A stretch of 14,403 nucleotides of DNA from Candidatus Gerdarchaeota archaeon (GCA_016840945.1 JAEORJ010000235.1:1-14403); one strand, 5' to 3'. Positions 5,867-13,825 are shown, numbered from the stretch's first letter. The notes: a model not told the origin generated them from the sequence alone. Numbers and translations are program-made.

Positions 5867-7036
5867 TTGGAAAAAACACCTAAAGAAAAAATAAAAAACG
5901 CTTTTTTCCATTTCGGAAATAGTCTCCGTCGAATAGGCAACCAACTGAAAATTTCAATAAAATTATTCTTCCGATCTCCTTTTACAACTTCAATGTTATT
6001 CCTATATCCTATAATTTTACTTCTATTGTTTGGCTCAATTTTTGCTAAAACTGATACTTACAAATTTACCCTTTATGTACAAGATAGAGATAATTCGCCA
6101 ACTTCAATTAATTTATATCAAAATTTAGCAGATGAAGAGCTATTGGATGTTTTTATTATAGAAGATATTACAATCAATCCTAGAAATTATTTAAGAGAAA
6201 TCGATACATTTGCTTTTAGATATAATCACCCAGGTCCTCCATCATGTTTAGTTATACCTGAAAATTGGGAAGAAGATTCTCTTTTACCAGGTATATCAAA
6301 TATAACTTTAATAATAGATCCATTTTCGTATACCTCAGATAGGATCATTGAAATAGTTACTCGAAATATTAATGAATTAAATCTAAATATTTCGGAACCA
6401 AAAATCCACCTAGAAAAAGTAAGTTTTGTTTCAGATGCAGTTAGTTATATTGATTTCTTTTTGCCAGGCATCATTGGTGTTATAATTATTAACACTGGAA
6501 TACTTGGCACAATAAATCGTCAAGTTCGTTTCAAATATACTGGTATATTTAAGAAATATGCTACTACACCATTGACAAGATGGGAACACATAGTTTCTGA
6601 ATTAATTTGGCAGTTTTTAATAGCTTTTGTCACTTCAACACTGGCTATTTTCACAGCTTGGGTGGCTTTTGGTTTTAGTTGGGTTAGTTTTAATGCTTTA
6701 CTTTTAGTGGTGGTTTTTGTTGGAGTGGTATTATTTTCCGGCATAGGATTATTAGTTAGCCAATTAGTTAAAAATCCAACAAATACTTATATTATTGGTT
6801 TTCTTATTACAATTCCATTAATGTTTTTGAGTGGGGTGTTCTTTGATATTTCAGGAATTCGAGCTTTGTTTGTAATTTCTAAATTTTCACCCTTAACATT
6901 CATAGTAGATGCTGCAAGAGCATCAATGATAACAAATAACATTGGCTTTGCTTGGATAAATATTGGCATTGCATTTCTAATAGGTCTTGTAGCAATTATT
7001 GTAGGAGCTTTAATTACTAAATGGGAAAAAGATTAA
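5867..7036 (+). CDS. ABC-2 type permease, second of a pair
   Basis: This 389-residue protein is a paralogue of the preceding permease. Both share SLRRIxNQ near the N-terminus, FRSP, the YPIILLLLFG core of TM1, and the ATTP loop (YATTPLTRWEHI here). The architecture is TM1 at about 40-60, a large external domain at about 61-190, then five helices. Translation starts at TTG, set by a strong GGAGGAT site. With one ATPase gene and two unlike permeases in tandem, the likely complex is two ATPase copies on a permease heterodimer. The substrate is unknown: lipids, drugs and polysaccharides are all exported by relatives. The pair probably arose by tandem duplication. Confidence 0.9.
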   Translation: MEKTPKEKIKNAFFHFGNSLRRIGNQLKISIKLFFRSPFTTSMLFLYPIILLLLFGSIFAKTDTYKFTLYVQDRDNSPTSINLYQNLADEELLDVFIIEDITINPRNYLREIDTFAFRYNHPGPPSCLVIPENWEEDSLLPGISNITLIIDPFSYTSDRIIEIVTRNINELNLNISEPKIHLEKVSFVSDAVSYIDFFLPGIIGVIIINTGILGTINRQVRFKYTGIFKKYATTPLTRWEHIVSELIWQFLIAFVTSTLAIFTAWVAFGFSWVSFNALLLVVVFVGVVLFSGIGLLVSQLVKNPTNTYIIGFLITIPLMFLSGVFFDISGIRALFVISKFSPLTFIVDAARASMITNNIGFAWINIGIAFLIGLVAIIVGALITKWEKD

Positions 7037-7092
7037 CAGAAAAAATAAAATCAAGACTTAATTATGGATAATTTAGGAAGTAGTTTCATTAG

Positions 7093-7659
7093 ATGTCAAT
7101 TAAGAATACATTAACATTTGTAACTAATAATAAGGAAAAAATAGCTGACATACGCTATATGCTTGGACGAGATTATAATATTGAAATTATATCTGATTTA
7201 GATTTGATTGAAATTCAATCATTATCAGTTGAAGAAGTAATTACCTATAAGGCAAAGCAAGCGTTCGATTTGTTAAAAAAACCAGTAATAGTATCTGATA
7301 GTGGATTAGAGATACCAGCATTAAAAAATTTCCCAGGTGCACTAGTAAAATTTGTTAATGAAACAATAGGTCAAAAAGGCATCGTTAAATTGCTTGAGAA
7401 TATTGACAATCGTAAAGCTTATGTTATTGCAGCAATTGCTTTTTGCGATAATCCTGATAATGTTGTTGTTTTTGCTGAAAAAACTGAGGGAACAATCGCT
7501 TATGAATTAAAAGGAGATGGTTGGTTCTTTGATAGAATTTTCATCCCAAAAGGAGAAAATCGAACTTGGGCTGAAATTGGTAGAGAAGAAAAGAACAAAA
7601 ATTCAGCTTTTCGGATAGCTTTAACTAGAATGGCAAACTATCTCTTGAAAAAAGATTAG
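7093..7659 (+). CDS. HAM1/RdgB-family nucleoside triphosphate pyrophosphatase, divergent
   Basis: Canonical members hydrolyse XTP, ITP and dITP to the monophosphate and pyrophosphate, keeping deaminated purines out of nucleic acids. The 188-residue length is normal. Family marks are TFVTNNKEK (8-16), SDSGLEIPAL with the metal-linked D69, FPGALVKF, TIGxxGIxKLL, and EEKNKNS near the C-terminus. Two recognition motifs are altered. GFGYDPIF is replaced by GWFFDRIF (143-150, D147 kept), and SHR is replaced by SAF (171-173). These positions normally contact the base, so specificity may differ from the standard enzyme. The gene starts 56 bases after the ABC operon on the same strand and may be co-transcribed. 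No strong ribosome binding site is seen. Confidence 0.85.
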   Translation: MSIKNTLTFVTNNKEKIADIRYMLGRDYNIEIISDLDLIEIQSLSVEEVITYKAKQAFDLLKKPVIVSDSGLEIPALKNFPGALVKFVNETIGQKGIVKLLENIDNRKAYVIAAIAFCDNPDNVVVFAEKTEGTIAYELKGDGWFFDRIFIPKGENRTWAEIGREEKNKNSAFRIALTRMANYLLKKD

Positions 7660-7685
7660 ATGAATTGTTTTCATTACAATTCATC
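7648..7685 (-). terminator. hairpin at convergent gene ends
   Basis: GATGAATTG (7659-7667) and CAATTCATC (7677-7685) form a 9-bp stem with a 9-base loop, overlapping both stop codons. On the minus strand the stem is followed by TAATC and six T's (7653-7648), so it best fits a terminator for the leftward gene. On the plus strand no T-run follows. Confidence 0.5.
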
Positions 7686-9020
7686 AACATCAGAAATTGG
7701 TGCTCTTGTGAAAATAACAAATGAATAGACAAGAAAGATGATATAGAGAGTTTTCATTAAAATTGCAATAATTGAATGTATGTTTTTGATTTCTTTAGCA
7801 TAAAAGAAGAGGTAAGCTGAAACCAATATTAACAATAATGCACTTGCTACTATAATTAATATTATATTTTCATATCTTTCAATTTTCTTTCGTTGGATGC
7901 CTGTTTTCATTCCTAAAATAACAGCTAATCCACCAATAGGTGCAACAATTAATTGTGAAAGGCCTATTGGAATCAACAGGTTATTTCCAATGAATATTTT
8001 AATATCATAATAATATCTTCTTAAATCATCAAATTGGCGTCCTAAAAGTGTTCTATGATCTTTTTTAATACGACGATAATACCAATCAGAGATTTTTCGT
8101 TTTCGACCAGTTATTATTTGTGGTCTTATATCCCTTTCCGGGTTTCTAAACCTTTTAACTGCTGGTATAATAAAGAAAGTAATTATTGATACTGCTGCAA
8201 TAACTCCTTTATAATATTCATTAATCAAGTCTAACACTCCAAGGACATTAACAACTCTTTGGAGAAATTCTGAAGCTGGTTGTGCGTTAGCTGGCCAAAC
8301 GATAATTGCTTTAATAATTGAAAATAAGGATAAAGCAATACCAACTATCATCATAACATATAATGGAACTAACATAATCAATTTGAATTTGTGAGGATCA
8401 ATTGACTCCTGTTTAGTAATAATTTTTTCTTCCATTCTACGGCGATATTGTCCTTTTCTTTCTATAATCTTTTTCTTTTCCTTTTCACAATCTATCTCAA
8501 ATTTTTTCTTTTCTTTAAATAGTGCTTCTTTTTCAGCAGTATTCCTTTCAATCTCTCTTTTAATTCTTATGAGGAAAAATCTATTTGTAGTTGTAGCTTT
8601 TCTTTCTTCTAAATGCTTTCTTTTCTTTTCATTTTCCTGTTCAAGTATTTTGTATTCTTTTTTCTTTTGCTTAACAATATTCTCTAGCTTATGTAGATCG
8701 GAATCACATTTATCACAGTCATTCTGCGAATAAGCCTTCTTTTTAGCTGATCTAGTTAATCTTCTAATTATTTTTTGAGCTATTGGAACATAACCAGTTA
8801 TAAAACCAAATCCACTTAAAACTTGTTGAAAAATGAAATAAACAATTAGTGGATAATAAATGATTTCAATGTAAGTTACAGTTTCACCTTTGAAAATAGA
8901 AACTAGAATTAAAGTAATTATTAATGTTATTAATCCTATACCAAATCCAAAGTAATACTTTTTATCAAATTCCTCTTTTAGAAATGTAGCAACCTTTGAT
9001 TTTTCCTGAGCTTCAGTCAT
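7674..9020 (-). CDS. multi-pass membrane protein with long cytosolic coiled coil, 448 aa
   Basis: No family is recognised. Likely membrane helices span about residues 23-43, 51-72, 213-242, 267-288, 342-370, 385-407 and 414-438. Between the second and third lies a strongly charged Lys/Glu-rich region (about 106-205). It reads as two coiled-coil helices joined by a turn near residues 143-150 (TTTNRFF). A CDKC pair (102-105) precedes it. A basic segment (about 288-325, RKRKISDWYYRRIKK) lies between helices four and five. By the positive-inside pattern both charged regions should be cytosolic. A helix, coiled coil, helix, helix order recalls Get1/EMC3-type insertases of the Oxa1 superfamily, but no sequence motif proves this. 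The gene converges on the HAM1 gene and is divergent from the acetyltransferase gene. Confidence 0.75.
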   Translation of the reverse strand: MTEAQEKSKVATFLKEEFDKKYYFGFGIGLITLIITLILVSIFKGETVTYIEIIYYPLIVYFIFQQVLSGFGFITGYVPIAQKIIRRLTRSAKKKAYSQNDCDKCDSDLHKLENIVKQKKKEYKILEQENEKKRKHLEERKATTTNRFFLIRIKREIERNTAEKEALFKEKKKFEIDCEKEKKKIIERKGQYRRRMEEKIITKQESIDPHKFKLIMLVPLYVMMIVGIALSLFSIIKAIIVWPANAQPASEFLQRVVNVLGVLDLINEYYKGVIAAVSIITFFIIPAVKRFRNPERDIRPQIITGRKRKISDWYYRRIKKDHRTLLGRQFDDLRRYYYDIKIFIGNNLLIPIGLSQLIVAPIGGLAVILGMKTGIQRKKIERYENIILIIVASALLLILVSAYLFFYAKEIKNIHSIIAILMKTLYIIFLVYSFVIFTRAPISDVDEL

Positions 9021-9073
9021 AGATAAAGAAAAAAGCTAATATACAAAAAAATATTTCGTTAGGAATCAATCTA

Positions 9074-9115
9074 TAACTATACCTTAAAAGTAAGTTCAAT
9101 ACTTTACTATAGTTA
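9074..9115. repeat. nested inverted repeat in divergent promoter
   Basis: Outer arms TAACTATA (9074-9081) and TATAGTTA (9108-9115) enclose inner arms AAAGTA (9087-9092) and TACTTT (9100-9105), all perfect. The right outer arm overlaps the TATA box of the acetyltransferase gene. It may be an operator or a cruciform-prone site between two divergent genes. Confidence 0.4.
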
Positions 9116-9121
9116 AATATA
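9113..9121 (+). promoter_or_regulatory. TATA box of the acetyltransferase gene
   Basis: TTAAATATA lies 20 bases before the ATG at 9142. With the usual spacing of about 25 bases from box to start site, transcription would begin at or very near the ATG, giving a leaderless or nearly leaderless mRNA. Confidence 0.5.
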
Positions 9122-9141
9122 ATCTGTTATAGTGGTTATAA

Positions 9142-9633
9142 ATGATAATCAATATCCGACCAGCAACAATTTTTGATATTGATCGAATATATGAGATTGA
9201 ACAACTTTGTTTCGATAAAATTGATCAATTTGACAAGGATTATTTTTATCTTTTTCTAATGAAAAGGAGAGGTGAAATTTTTCTTGTGGCAACTAATGAG
9301 GAATATCAAAGAGAGGTTATTGTAGGCTTCATAGTAGCAGCATTAAATGCTAAAACAAACTATGAGATTACCACATTAAATGTTCATCCAGGATATCGTC
9401 AGAAGGGTATTGGAACCAAGCTTATGTTTAGTTTGGAAGATGAAATTGTGAAAAATCTTTCAAAAATAAATGATTTAAATTATATTACCATAGAACTAAT
9501 TGTATATGAAAATAACCATGACGCAAAAGCCCTCTATAAGAAGCTAGGATATATAGAAGTAGGATTAGTGAAAAATTACTATCGAAAACAACGCCATGGT
9601 TTGAAAATGAGTAAGAAAATCAAGCTGAAATAA
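9142..9633 (+). CDS. GNAT-family N-acetyltransferase, RimI-like
   Basis: The protein transfers an acetyl group from acetyl-CoA, and the closest type is RimI/ArdA-like protein N-terminal acetyltransferase. At 163 residues it is one full GNAT domain. It shows the N-terminal IRPATIFDIDRIYEIE, motif A with LNVHPGYRQKGIG (R86, G89 and G91 of the pyrophosphate-binding loop), and motif B with ENNHDAKALYKKLGY and the catalytic-region Tyr around residues 132-147. The C-terminal YYRKQRHGLKMSK matches the YY...A/GL.M.K ending of RimI homologues. In archaea such enzymes acetylate protein N-termini, but the substrate here is not provable. The ATG at 9142 has GTGGTT just upstream. It is a single gene between the membrane protein gene and pan. 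Confidence 0.88.
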   Translation: MIINIRPATIFDIDRIYEIEQLCFDKIDQFDKDYFYLFLMKRRGEIFLVATNEEYQREVIVGFIVAALNAKTNYEITTLNVHPGYRQKGIGTKLMFSLEDEIVKNLSKINDLNYITIELIVYENNHDAKALYKKLGYIEVGLVKNYYRKQRHGLKMSKKIKLK

Positions 9634-9750
9634 TGATAGAAAATCATTTTATAGCAGTAAAAATCATAGCAAATCGTCTATACAAATACATTTTTATCTA
9701 AGAGCTTGAAAATAACATCATAAGGGTAAAAATCGGAGTATTGTAGTAAA

Positions 9751-10962
9751 ATGAATCCTGAAGTTGGACCAGAAGACGATAAAGATATAGCTGAAAAAGA
9801 TCGTAGTTATCTTTTATCTTATACTCGTCATTTAGAAAGAAAAATTAGGACTCTCGAGACAGAAAAGCAATTAATTGACAATGAACGTATGAGAATGGAG
9901 CGCGAAATTGCTTCTATGAGAAATGATCTTGAGCAGATGAAACGAAGTCCTTTGATCACTGGAAATATTGTCAGTGTATTAGATGATGGGAGGGCTGTTG
10001 TTAGAAGCTCAAGTGGTCCAAGTTTTGTTGTGAATGTAATCAAATCAATTGATGAAAAAGAGCTTAAACCTAACGCTCGAGTTGCTCTTAATCAAAGGAA
10101 TTTTGCTATTGTAGAAGTATTACCACAACAAAAAGATCCAATGGTTTCAGCCATGGAAGTTGAAGATCGCCCAACTGTTACTTACGAGGATGTTGGTGGT
10201 TTAGAAGAACAGATATTAGAACTCAGAGAAACAGTTGAATTACCATTAACAAAACCTGAGCTATTTGAAAAAGTAGGTATCACACCTCCCAAAGGTGTAA
10301 TGCTTTATGGCCCACCTGGAACAGGAAAAACATTATTAGCAAGAGCTGTCGCTCATCATACAAACGCTGCTTTCATTAGAGTTATTGGTAGTGAATTAGT
10401 TCAAAAATTCATAGGAGAAGGTGCAAGATTAGTTAGAGAAATATTTGAATTTGCTGAAGAAAAGGCACCAACTATCTTATTTATTGATGAATTGGATGCT
10501 ATTGGCTCAAGAAGACTTGATATAGCAACAAGCGGTGATAGAGAAGTTCAGAGAACTTTAATGCAATTGTTAAGTAATCTAGATGGTTTTGATGTAAGAG
10601 GCGATGTAAGAGTTATTGCTGCTACAAACAGACCTGATATATTGGATCCTGCACTATTACGTCCTGGTCGTTTTGATCGAGTAATTGAAATTGGTATGCC
10701 TACACCAAAGTCAAGACTGTCAATTTTCAAAATTCATACTAGAAAGATGAATATGGAAGAAGAAATAGATTTTGATGTTTTGGTTAGCTTAACTGAAGGT
10801 GCTTCAGGTGCTGATATAAAGAATATTTGTACTGAAGCAGGAATGTTTGCTGTAAGAAGTGAAAGAGACCACATAACGGTTGAAGACTTCAGAAAAGCAG
10901 TATCAAAAGTAATGGGCAAGGTAAAAGCAGAATCAGGTAATAAGGAACATTTCTTTGTTTAG
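9751..10962 (+). CDS. pan: proteasome-activating nucleotidase (PAN)
   Basis: This AAA+ ATPase forms the hexameric ring that unfolds proteins and feeds them to the 20S proteasome. It is 403 residues, as expected. An N-terminal coiled coil (about 16-65) is followed by an OB domain (about 66-130, starting [16 protein letters not shown]), the linker [10 protein letters not shown] and the AAA domain. Key motifs are Walker A GPPGTGKT (187-194), the pore loop KFIGEG, Walker B FIDELD with D246 and E247, and the second region of homology [20 protein letters not shown] with its arginine fingers. The C-terminus is EHFFV. The last three residues FFV fill the HbYX position that opens the 20S gate, with Phe in place of Tyr. 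No 20S subunit gene is in the window. It converges with atpD. Confidence 0.97.
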   Translation: MNPEVGPEDDKDIAEKDRSYLLSYTRHLERKIRTLETEKQLIDNERMRMEREIASMRNDLEQMKRSPLITGNIVSVLDDGRAVVRSSSGPSFVVNVIKSIDEKELKPNARVALNQRNFAIVEVLPQQKDPMVSAMEVEDRPTVTYEDVGGLEEQILELRETVELPLTKPELFEKVGITPPKGVMLYGPPGTGKTLLARAVAHHTNAAFIRVIGSELVQKFIGEGARLVREIFEFAEEKAPTILFIDELDAIGSRRLDIATSGDREVQRTLMQLLSNLDGFDVRGDVRVIAATNRPDILDPALLRPGRFDRVIEIGMPTPKSRLSIFKIHTRKMNMEEEIDFDVLVSLTEGASGADIKNICTEAGMFAVRSERDHITVEDFRKAVSKVMGKVKAESGNKEHFFV

Positions 10963-10977
10963 AATTGCTCCTTTTCC

Positions 10978-11002
10978 ATTATTTTTTTGATAATTAAATA
11001 AT
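10978..11002. terminator. T-rich convergent gap after pan
   Basis: ATTATTT (10978-10984) and AAATAAT (10996-11002) are an inverted repeat, with a run of seven T's at 10982-10988 just after the pan stop. Archaeal RNA polymerase stops readily at oligo-T. The hairpin itself is weak. Confidence 0.35.
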
Positions 11003-11644
11003 TCACAGTAGAGCTTTTTTCTCTATTTTCTCTTTTATTTTCTTTAATTGAGCAAATTGCTCTCTTTCTTGTTCTTCTAATGTAGTTTCGATAAAACTGA
11101 TTTGTGAATTTAAACGAGGTATGAGAATAAATCGCAAAGCATTGACTCGTCTTTTAGTTTCAGTTATAGCTTGGCCTAAAATTTGAAGCATAGCTAAGGT
11201 TTCAGCTAATACAACAATTTTTTCTATAGCTTTTCGATAATCTTCAACTGTTTTATCAATTTCATTACTAGAACTAAGAAATCCATAAAATAATCTTGAA
11301 TCAGCTTCATCTCTTTTCCTTTCTAAATCTAATTTAGGAACAATAACTCCTGCGACGTTGTTTTCATAAGCTTCTATCTGCCAAATTTCAGGAGCTGCAA
11401 AGGAAAGTTCTCTTAAACGAAGAGGTCCAACAACAACTTGTGCGTCAATTAGTGATTTGTGAGCTTTAATGGTTAATTTGGCAGTTTCCTCTCGAAGTCC
11501 TCTGATAGTATCCACTACCTCAAAGAATCTTATAACTAATGAATCTAACTTTTCTTGTAAAAGATCATGTCCTTTTTCAGCCAATTTTCTACGTTCACGT
11601 AATTTCATAAGATTCATTCGTGTTGCTTGTACGCCTTCGCTCAT
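11003..11644 (-). CDS. atpD: A/V-type ATP synthase subunit D
   Basis: Subunit D is the central rotor stalk of the archaeal A-type (V-like) ATPase and couples the catalytic head to the membrane ring. The 213-residue length fits the family. The N-terminal pattern is typical (VQATRMNLMKLRERRKLAEKGHDLLQEKLDSL), followed by a less helical middle (about 75-115) and a long C-terminal helix with RRVNALRFILIPRL and a charged tail. Both termini form the antiparallel coiled coil. AGGT at 11652-11655 is the ribosome binding site, 7 bases before the ATG. No other ATPase subunit is next to it: pan converges from the left, and a small membrane protein gene diverges on the right. It is therefore transcribed alone, unlike the usual A/V-ATPase operon. 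Confidence 0.95.
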   Translation of the reverse strand: MSEGVQATRMNLMKLRERRKLAEKGHDLLQEKLDSLVIRFFEVVDTIRGLREETAKLTIKAHKSLIDAQVVVGPLRLRELSFAAPEIWQIEAYENNVAGVIVPKLDLERKRDEADSRLFYGFLSSSNEIDKTVEDYRKAIEKIVVLAETLAMLQILGQAITETKRRVNALRFILIPRLNSQISFIETTLEEQEREQFAQLKKIKEKIEKKALL

Positions 11645-11682
11645 AATTTCTACCTGCCTTTTTTCTTAATCTGTAACACCAC

Positions 11683-11692
11683 TATTTTAAAG
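11683..11692 (-). promoter_or_regulatory. TATA box of atpD
   Basis: The minus strand reads CTTTAAAATA, close to the archaeal box consensus TTTAWATA, 38 bases before the atpD ATG. A start near 11660 leaves a short leader holding the AGGT ribosome binding site. Confidence 0.45.
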
Positions 11693-11790
11693 TTTCAGCA
11701 TAGTTGATTTAATGCTCACCATAAAAAATTTTTTACATCTTCTAACAAAACTTAATAAAATATAGTATAAAATATGATGGTGTTGATACT

Positions 11791-12045
11791 ATGAGTAATA
11801 TTACAGATGACTCTAAACCAAAAACAAAGATCGCTATTCTTCAAAATGTTCTATTTTGGGGTATGATAGCTGGTTCAATAGCTGTTATACCTGAAATAGT
11901 CGTTATTTTATTAGATAGAGAAAATACTGTAGTATTAATTTTAGCAATTATTTTTGCTATCATAATGATTCTTCAATTTATAACATATGTAACTGTAGAT
12001 ATTGTTAGAATGAAGAAAAGAAGAGAAGAAAAAACTGATTTTTAA
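11791..12045 (+). CDS. small two-helix membrane protein, 84 aa
   Basis: No family is recognised. A short polar N-terminus (MSNITDDSKPKTK) is followed by a helix at about residues 14-41 and another at about 47-71. A basic tail MKKRREEK then ends the protein. The loop between helices carries LDRENT. By charge the tail should be cytosolic, and the two-helix hairpin would put both ends inside. GGTGTTGAT at 11779-11787 precedes the ATG and supports real translation. A hairpin terminator overlaps its stop codon, so it is a stand-alone unit between atpD and pckA. Confidence 0.75.
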   Translation: MSNITDDSKPKTKIAILQNVLFWGMIAGSIAVIPEIVVILLDRENTVVLILAIIFAIIMILQFITYVTVDIVRMKKRREEKTDF

Positions 12046-12071
12046 CTCATTTTAGTGAGTGTTTTTTTTTT
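12045..12071 (+). terminator. hairpin plus ten-T terminator
   Basis: ACTCA (12045-12049) pairs with TGAGT (12056-12060) around a 6-base loop. After one G come ten T's (12062-12071). The stem overlaps the last base of the stop codon of the 84-residue gene. Confidence 0.75.
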
Positions 12072-12098
12072 AAGATTATTATTTAATGAGAAAATACC

Positions 12099-12106
12099 TT
12101 TAAATA
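12099..12106 (+). promoter_or_regulatory. TATA box of the PEP carboxykinase gene
   Basis: TTTAAATA matches the archaeal box A consensus TTTAWATA at every position. It lies 66 bases before the TTG start at 12173, so the predicted transcription start is near 12130 with a leader of about 40 bases. An A-rich stretch sits at the BRE position. Confidence 0.6.
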
Positions 12107-12172
12107 TAATCTAGAAATCTACTACATCTGTTTCATAATATTAATTAAAATTTAACTTTGAAGGTTTGAATC

Positions 12173-13816
12173 TTGGCAAATCTATTAGAAAAATTGGATA
12201 AAATATTAAAGGATCATAAAAAAGTTATCCAAAATCCGAAACGAGAGATATTAATTCAAGAGTCACTTGACAATAAGGAAGCTCTACAAAGTGCAAACGG
12301 AGCTTTAGCAACTTGGACACCTCCAGAGTCTACTGGAAGAAGCCCTAAAGATACTGTTTTTGTTAAACGCCCTGAAAGTGAGGACACAATTGATTGGTCA
12401 TCTCCAAATTGTATAGCAATTACAGCTGAAACTTTTGATATGGCTTGGGAAGATGCTTTGAAACTGATTAAAGATAAAAAGAAATTGTATATTTCAGAGC
12501 GTTCGCTTGTAGCTGATACCTCTTATGCAATTAAAGTACGAACAATTAGTGATAAAGCATTACATGTGCTTTTTACTTATAACATGTTCAGACCTATGCC
12601 TGATGACATGAAAAAAAGTATTTTTGCAGATAGACCATTTACTATAGTAGTATTACCATACAACAAATTAGAGCCTAAAAAGTATGAAGGTAGATTGCGA
12701 AAATTACCAAATGGTCAAACAAGCAATATGATTGTAGCATTGGATTTTGATAGACGATTAGGGTTAGTTATTGGTTCCGCTTATTGTGGTTCTATTAAGA
12801 AATTAATGTTCACAGTAATGAATTATATGTTACCTGCTGAAGGGATATTACCATTACATTGTTCCGCAAATGAAGGACCAGATGGAGATACTGCTCTATT
12901 ATTAGGTTTATCTGGTACAGGAAAGACAACACTTTCAGCTGATCCATCTCGTGCATTATTAGGTGATGACGAACATGGTTGGAATGATAATGGTATAGCT
13001 AATTTTGAGTATGGTTGTTATGCTAAATTAATTAACCTAAGAGAAGATAAGGAACCAGAAATCTATCATGCAATGCTTCATGATGATGATTATCTCAAAC
13101 ATGGTGCAATATTCGAAAATACTATGATGTACCCTGATGGCATATTTGATTTATTTGATGATAGACTAACACCTAATTCCCGAGGTTCTTATCCTTTAAC
13201 ATTTTTATCTAACATTAAATCACCACCTGTTGGTAAGCATCCAAAAACTATACTTTTCTTAACTGCTGATGCTAATGGGGTTCTACCACCAGTAGCAAAA
13301 TTAACACCTGAACAAGCTATGTTGTGGTTCTTGATGGGTTACACAAGTAAATTAGCCGGAACCGAAACTGGTATAGTTGATCCCGTTTCCACATTCTCAA
13401 GATTTTTTGGAGAACCATTCATGCCAAGAAATCCTGATGAATATGCTAAATTACTTGGTGAGAAAATGAAACAACATGGAACTCAAGTATATTTAATTAA
13501 TACAGGTTGGAGTGGTGGACCAAATGGTATTGGTTCAAGGATGGATATTAACTTAACAAGGAGATTAGTTGATGCTGCTCTTAATGGAGAATTTGATAAT
13601 GTCGAATTCCAAGAAGATAGTATCTTCCATTTGAGTGTGCCCAAAGAATGTAAAGGTGTTTCTTCAGAAGTTTTATGGCCAAGAAATACTTGGGTTGATA
13701 AGAATAAATTCGATGAACGAGCGAAAAAATTAGCAAAAGACTTCTCTGATCATTTCGATAAAGCATATGCAGGAAAAATTGCTCCAGAAATTGAAAAAGT
13801 TTGTCCTGGTAAATAA
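12173..13816 (+). CDS. pckA: phosphoenolpyruvate carboxykinase (ATP)
   Basis: The enzyme converts oxaloacetate and ATP to PEP, CO2 and ADP, the entry step of gluconeogenesis from C4 acids; some organisms run it in reverse. At 547 residues it matches the ATP-type family. Landmarks are substrate-binding TGRSPKD with R56, LPLHCSAN with metal ligand H229, P-loop GLSGTGKTT (245-253), metal-binding LLGDDEHGW (D265, D266), NSRGSYP with R337, and GYTSKLAGTETG. All expected catalytic residues are present. NFEYGCYAK has Tyr where relatives usually have Gly (position 280). Translation starts at TTG, preceded by AAGGTTTGA; the next in-frame Met is near residue 90, inside the conserved part, so TTG is needed. 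It has its own promoter and terminator. Confidence 0.96.
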   Translation: MANLLEKLDKILKDHKKVIQNPKREILIQESLDNKEALQSANGALATWTPPESTGRSPKDTVFVKRPESEDTIDWSSPNCIAITAETFDMAWEDALKLIKDKKKLYISERSLVADTSYAIKVRTISDKALHVLFTYNMFRPMPDDMKKSIFADRPFTIVVLPYNKLEPKKYEGRLRKLPNGQTSNMIVALDFDRRLGLVIGSAYCGSIKKLMFTVMNYMLPAEGILPLHCSANEGPDGDTALLLGLSGTGKTTLSADPSRALLGDDEHGWNDNGIANFEYGCYAKLINLREDKEPEIYHAMLHDDDYLKHGAIFENTMMYPDGIFDLFDDRLTPNSRGSYPLTFLSNIKSPPVGKHPKTILFLTADANGVLPPVAKLTPEQAMLWFLMGYTSKLAGTETGIVDPVSTFSRFFGEPFMPRNPDEYAKLLGEKMKQHGTQVYLINTGWSGGPNGIGSRMDINLTRRLVDAALNGEFDNVEFQEDSIFHLSVPKECKGVSSEVLWPRNTWVDKNKFDERAKKLAKDFSDHFDKAYAGKIAPEIEKVCPGK

Positions 13817-13825
13817 AAAAAATTT

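Noticed and set aside
6520..6744. Minus-strand ORF rich in Thr and Lys opposite the second permease
   Set aside because: Its Thr/Lys richness mirrors the hydrophobic codons of the permease on the other strand. It has no start signals.
3701..7659. Possible mobile or defence island around the ABC operon
   Set aside because: There is no transposase, integrase, terminal repeat or composition break. The ABC genes and HAM1 look like ordinary chromosomal genes.
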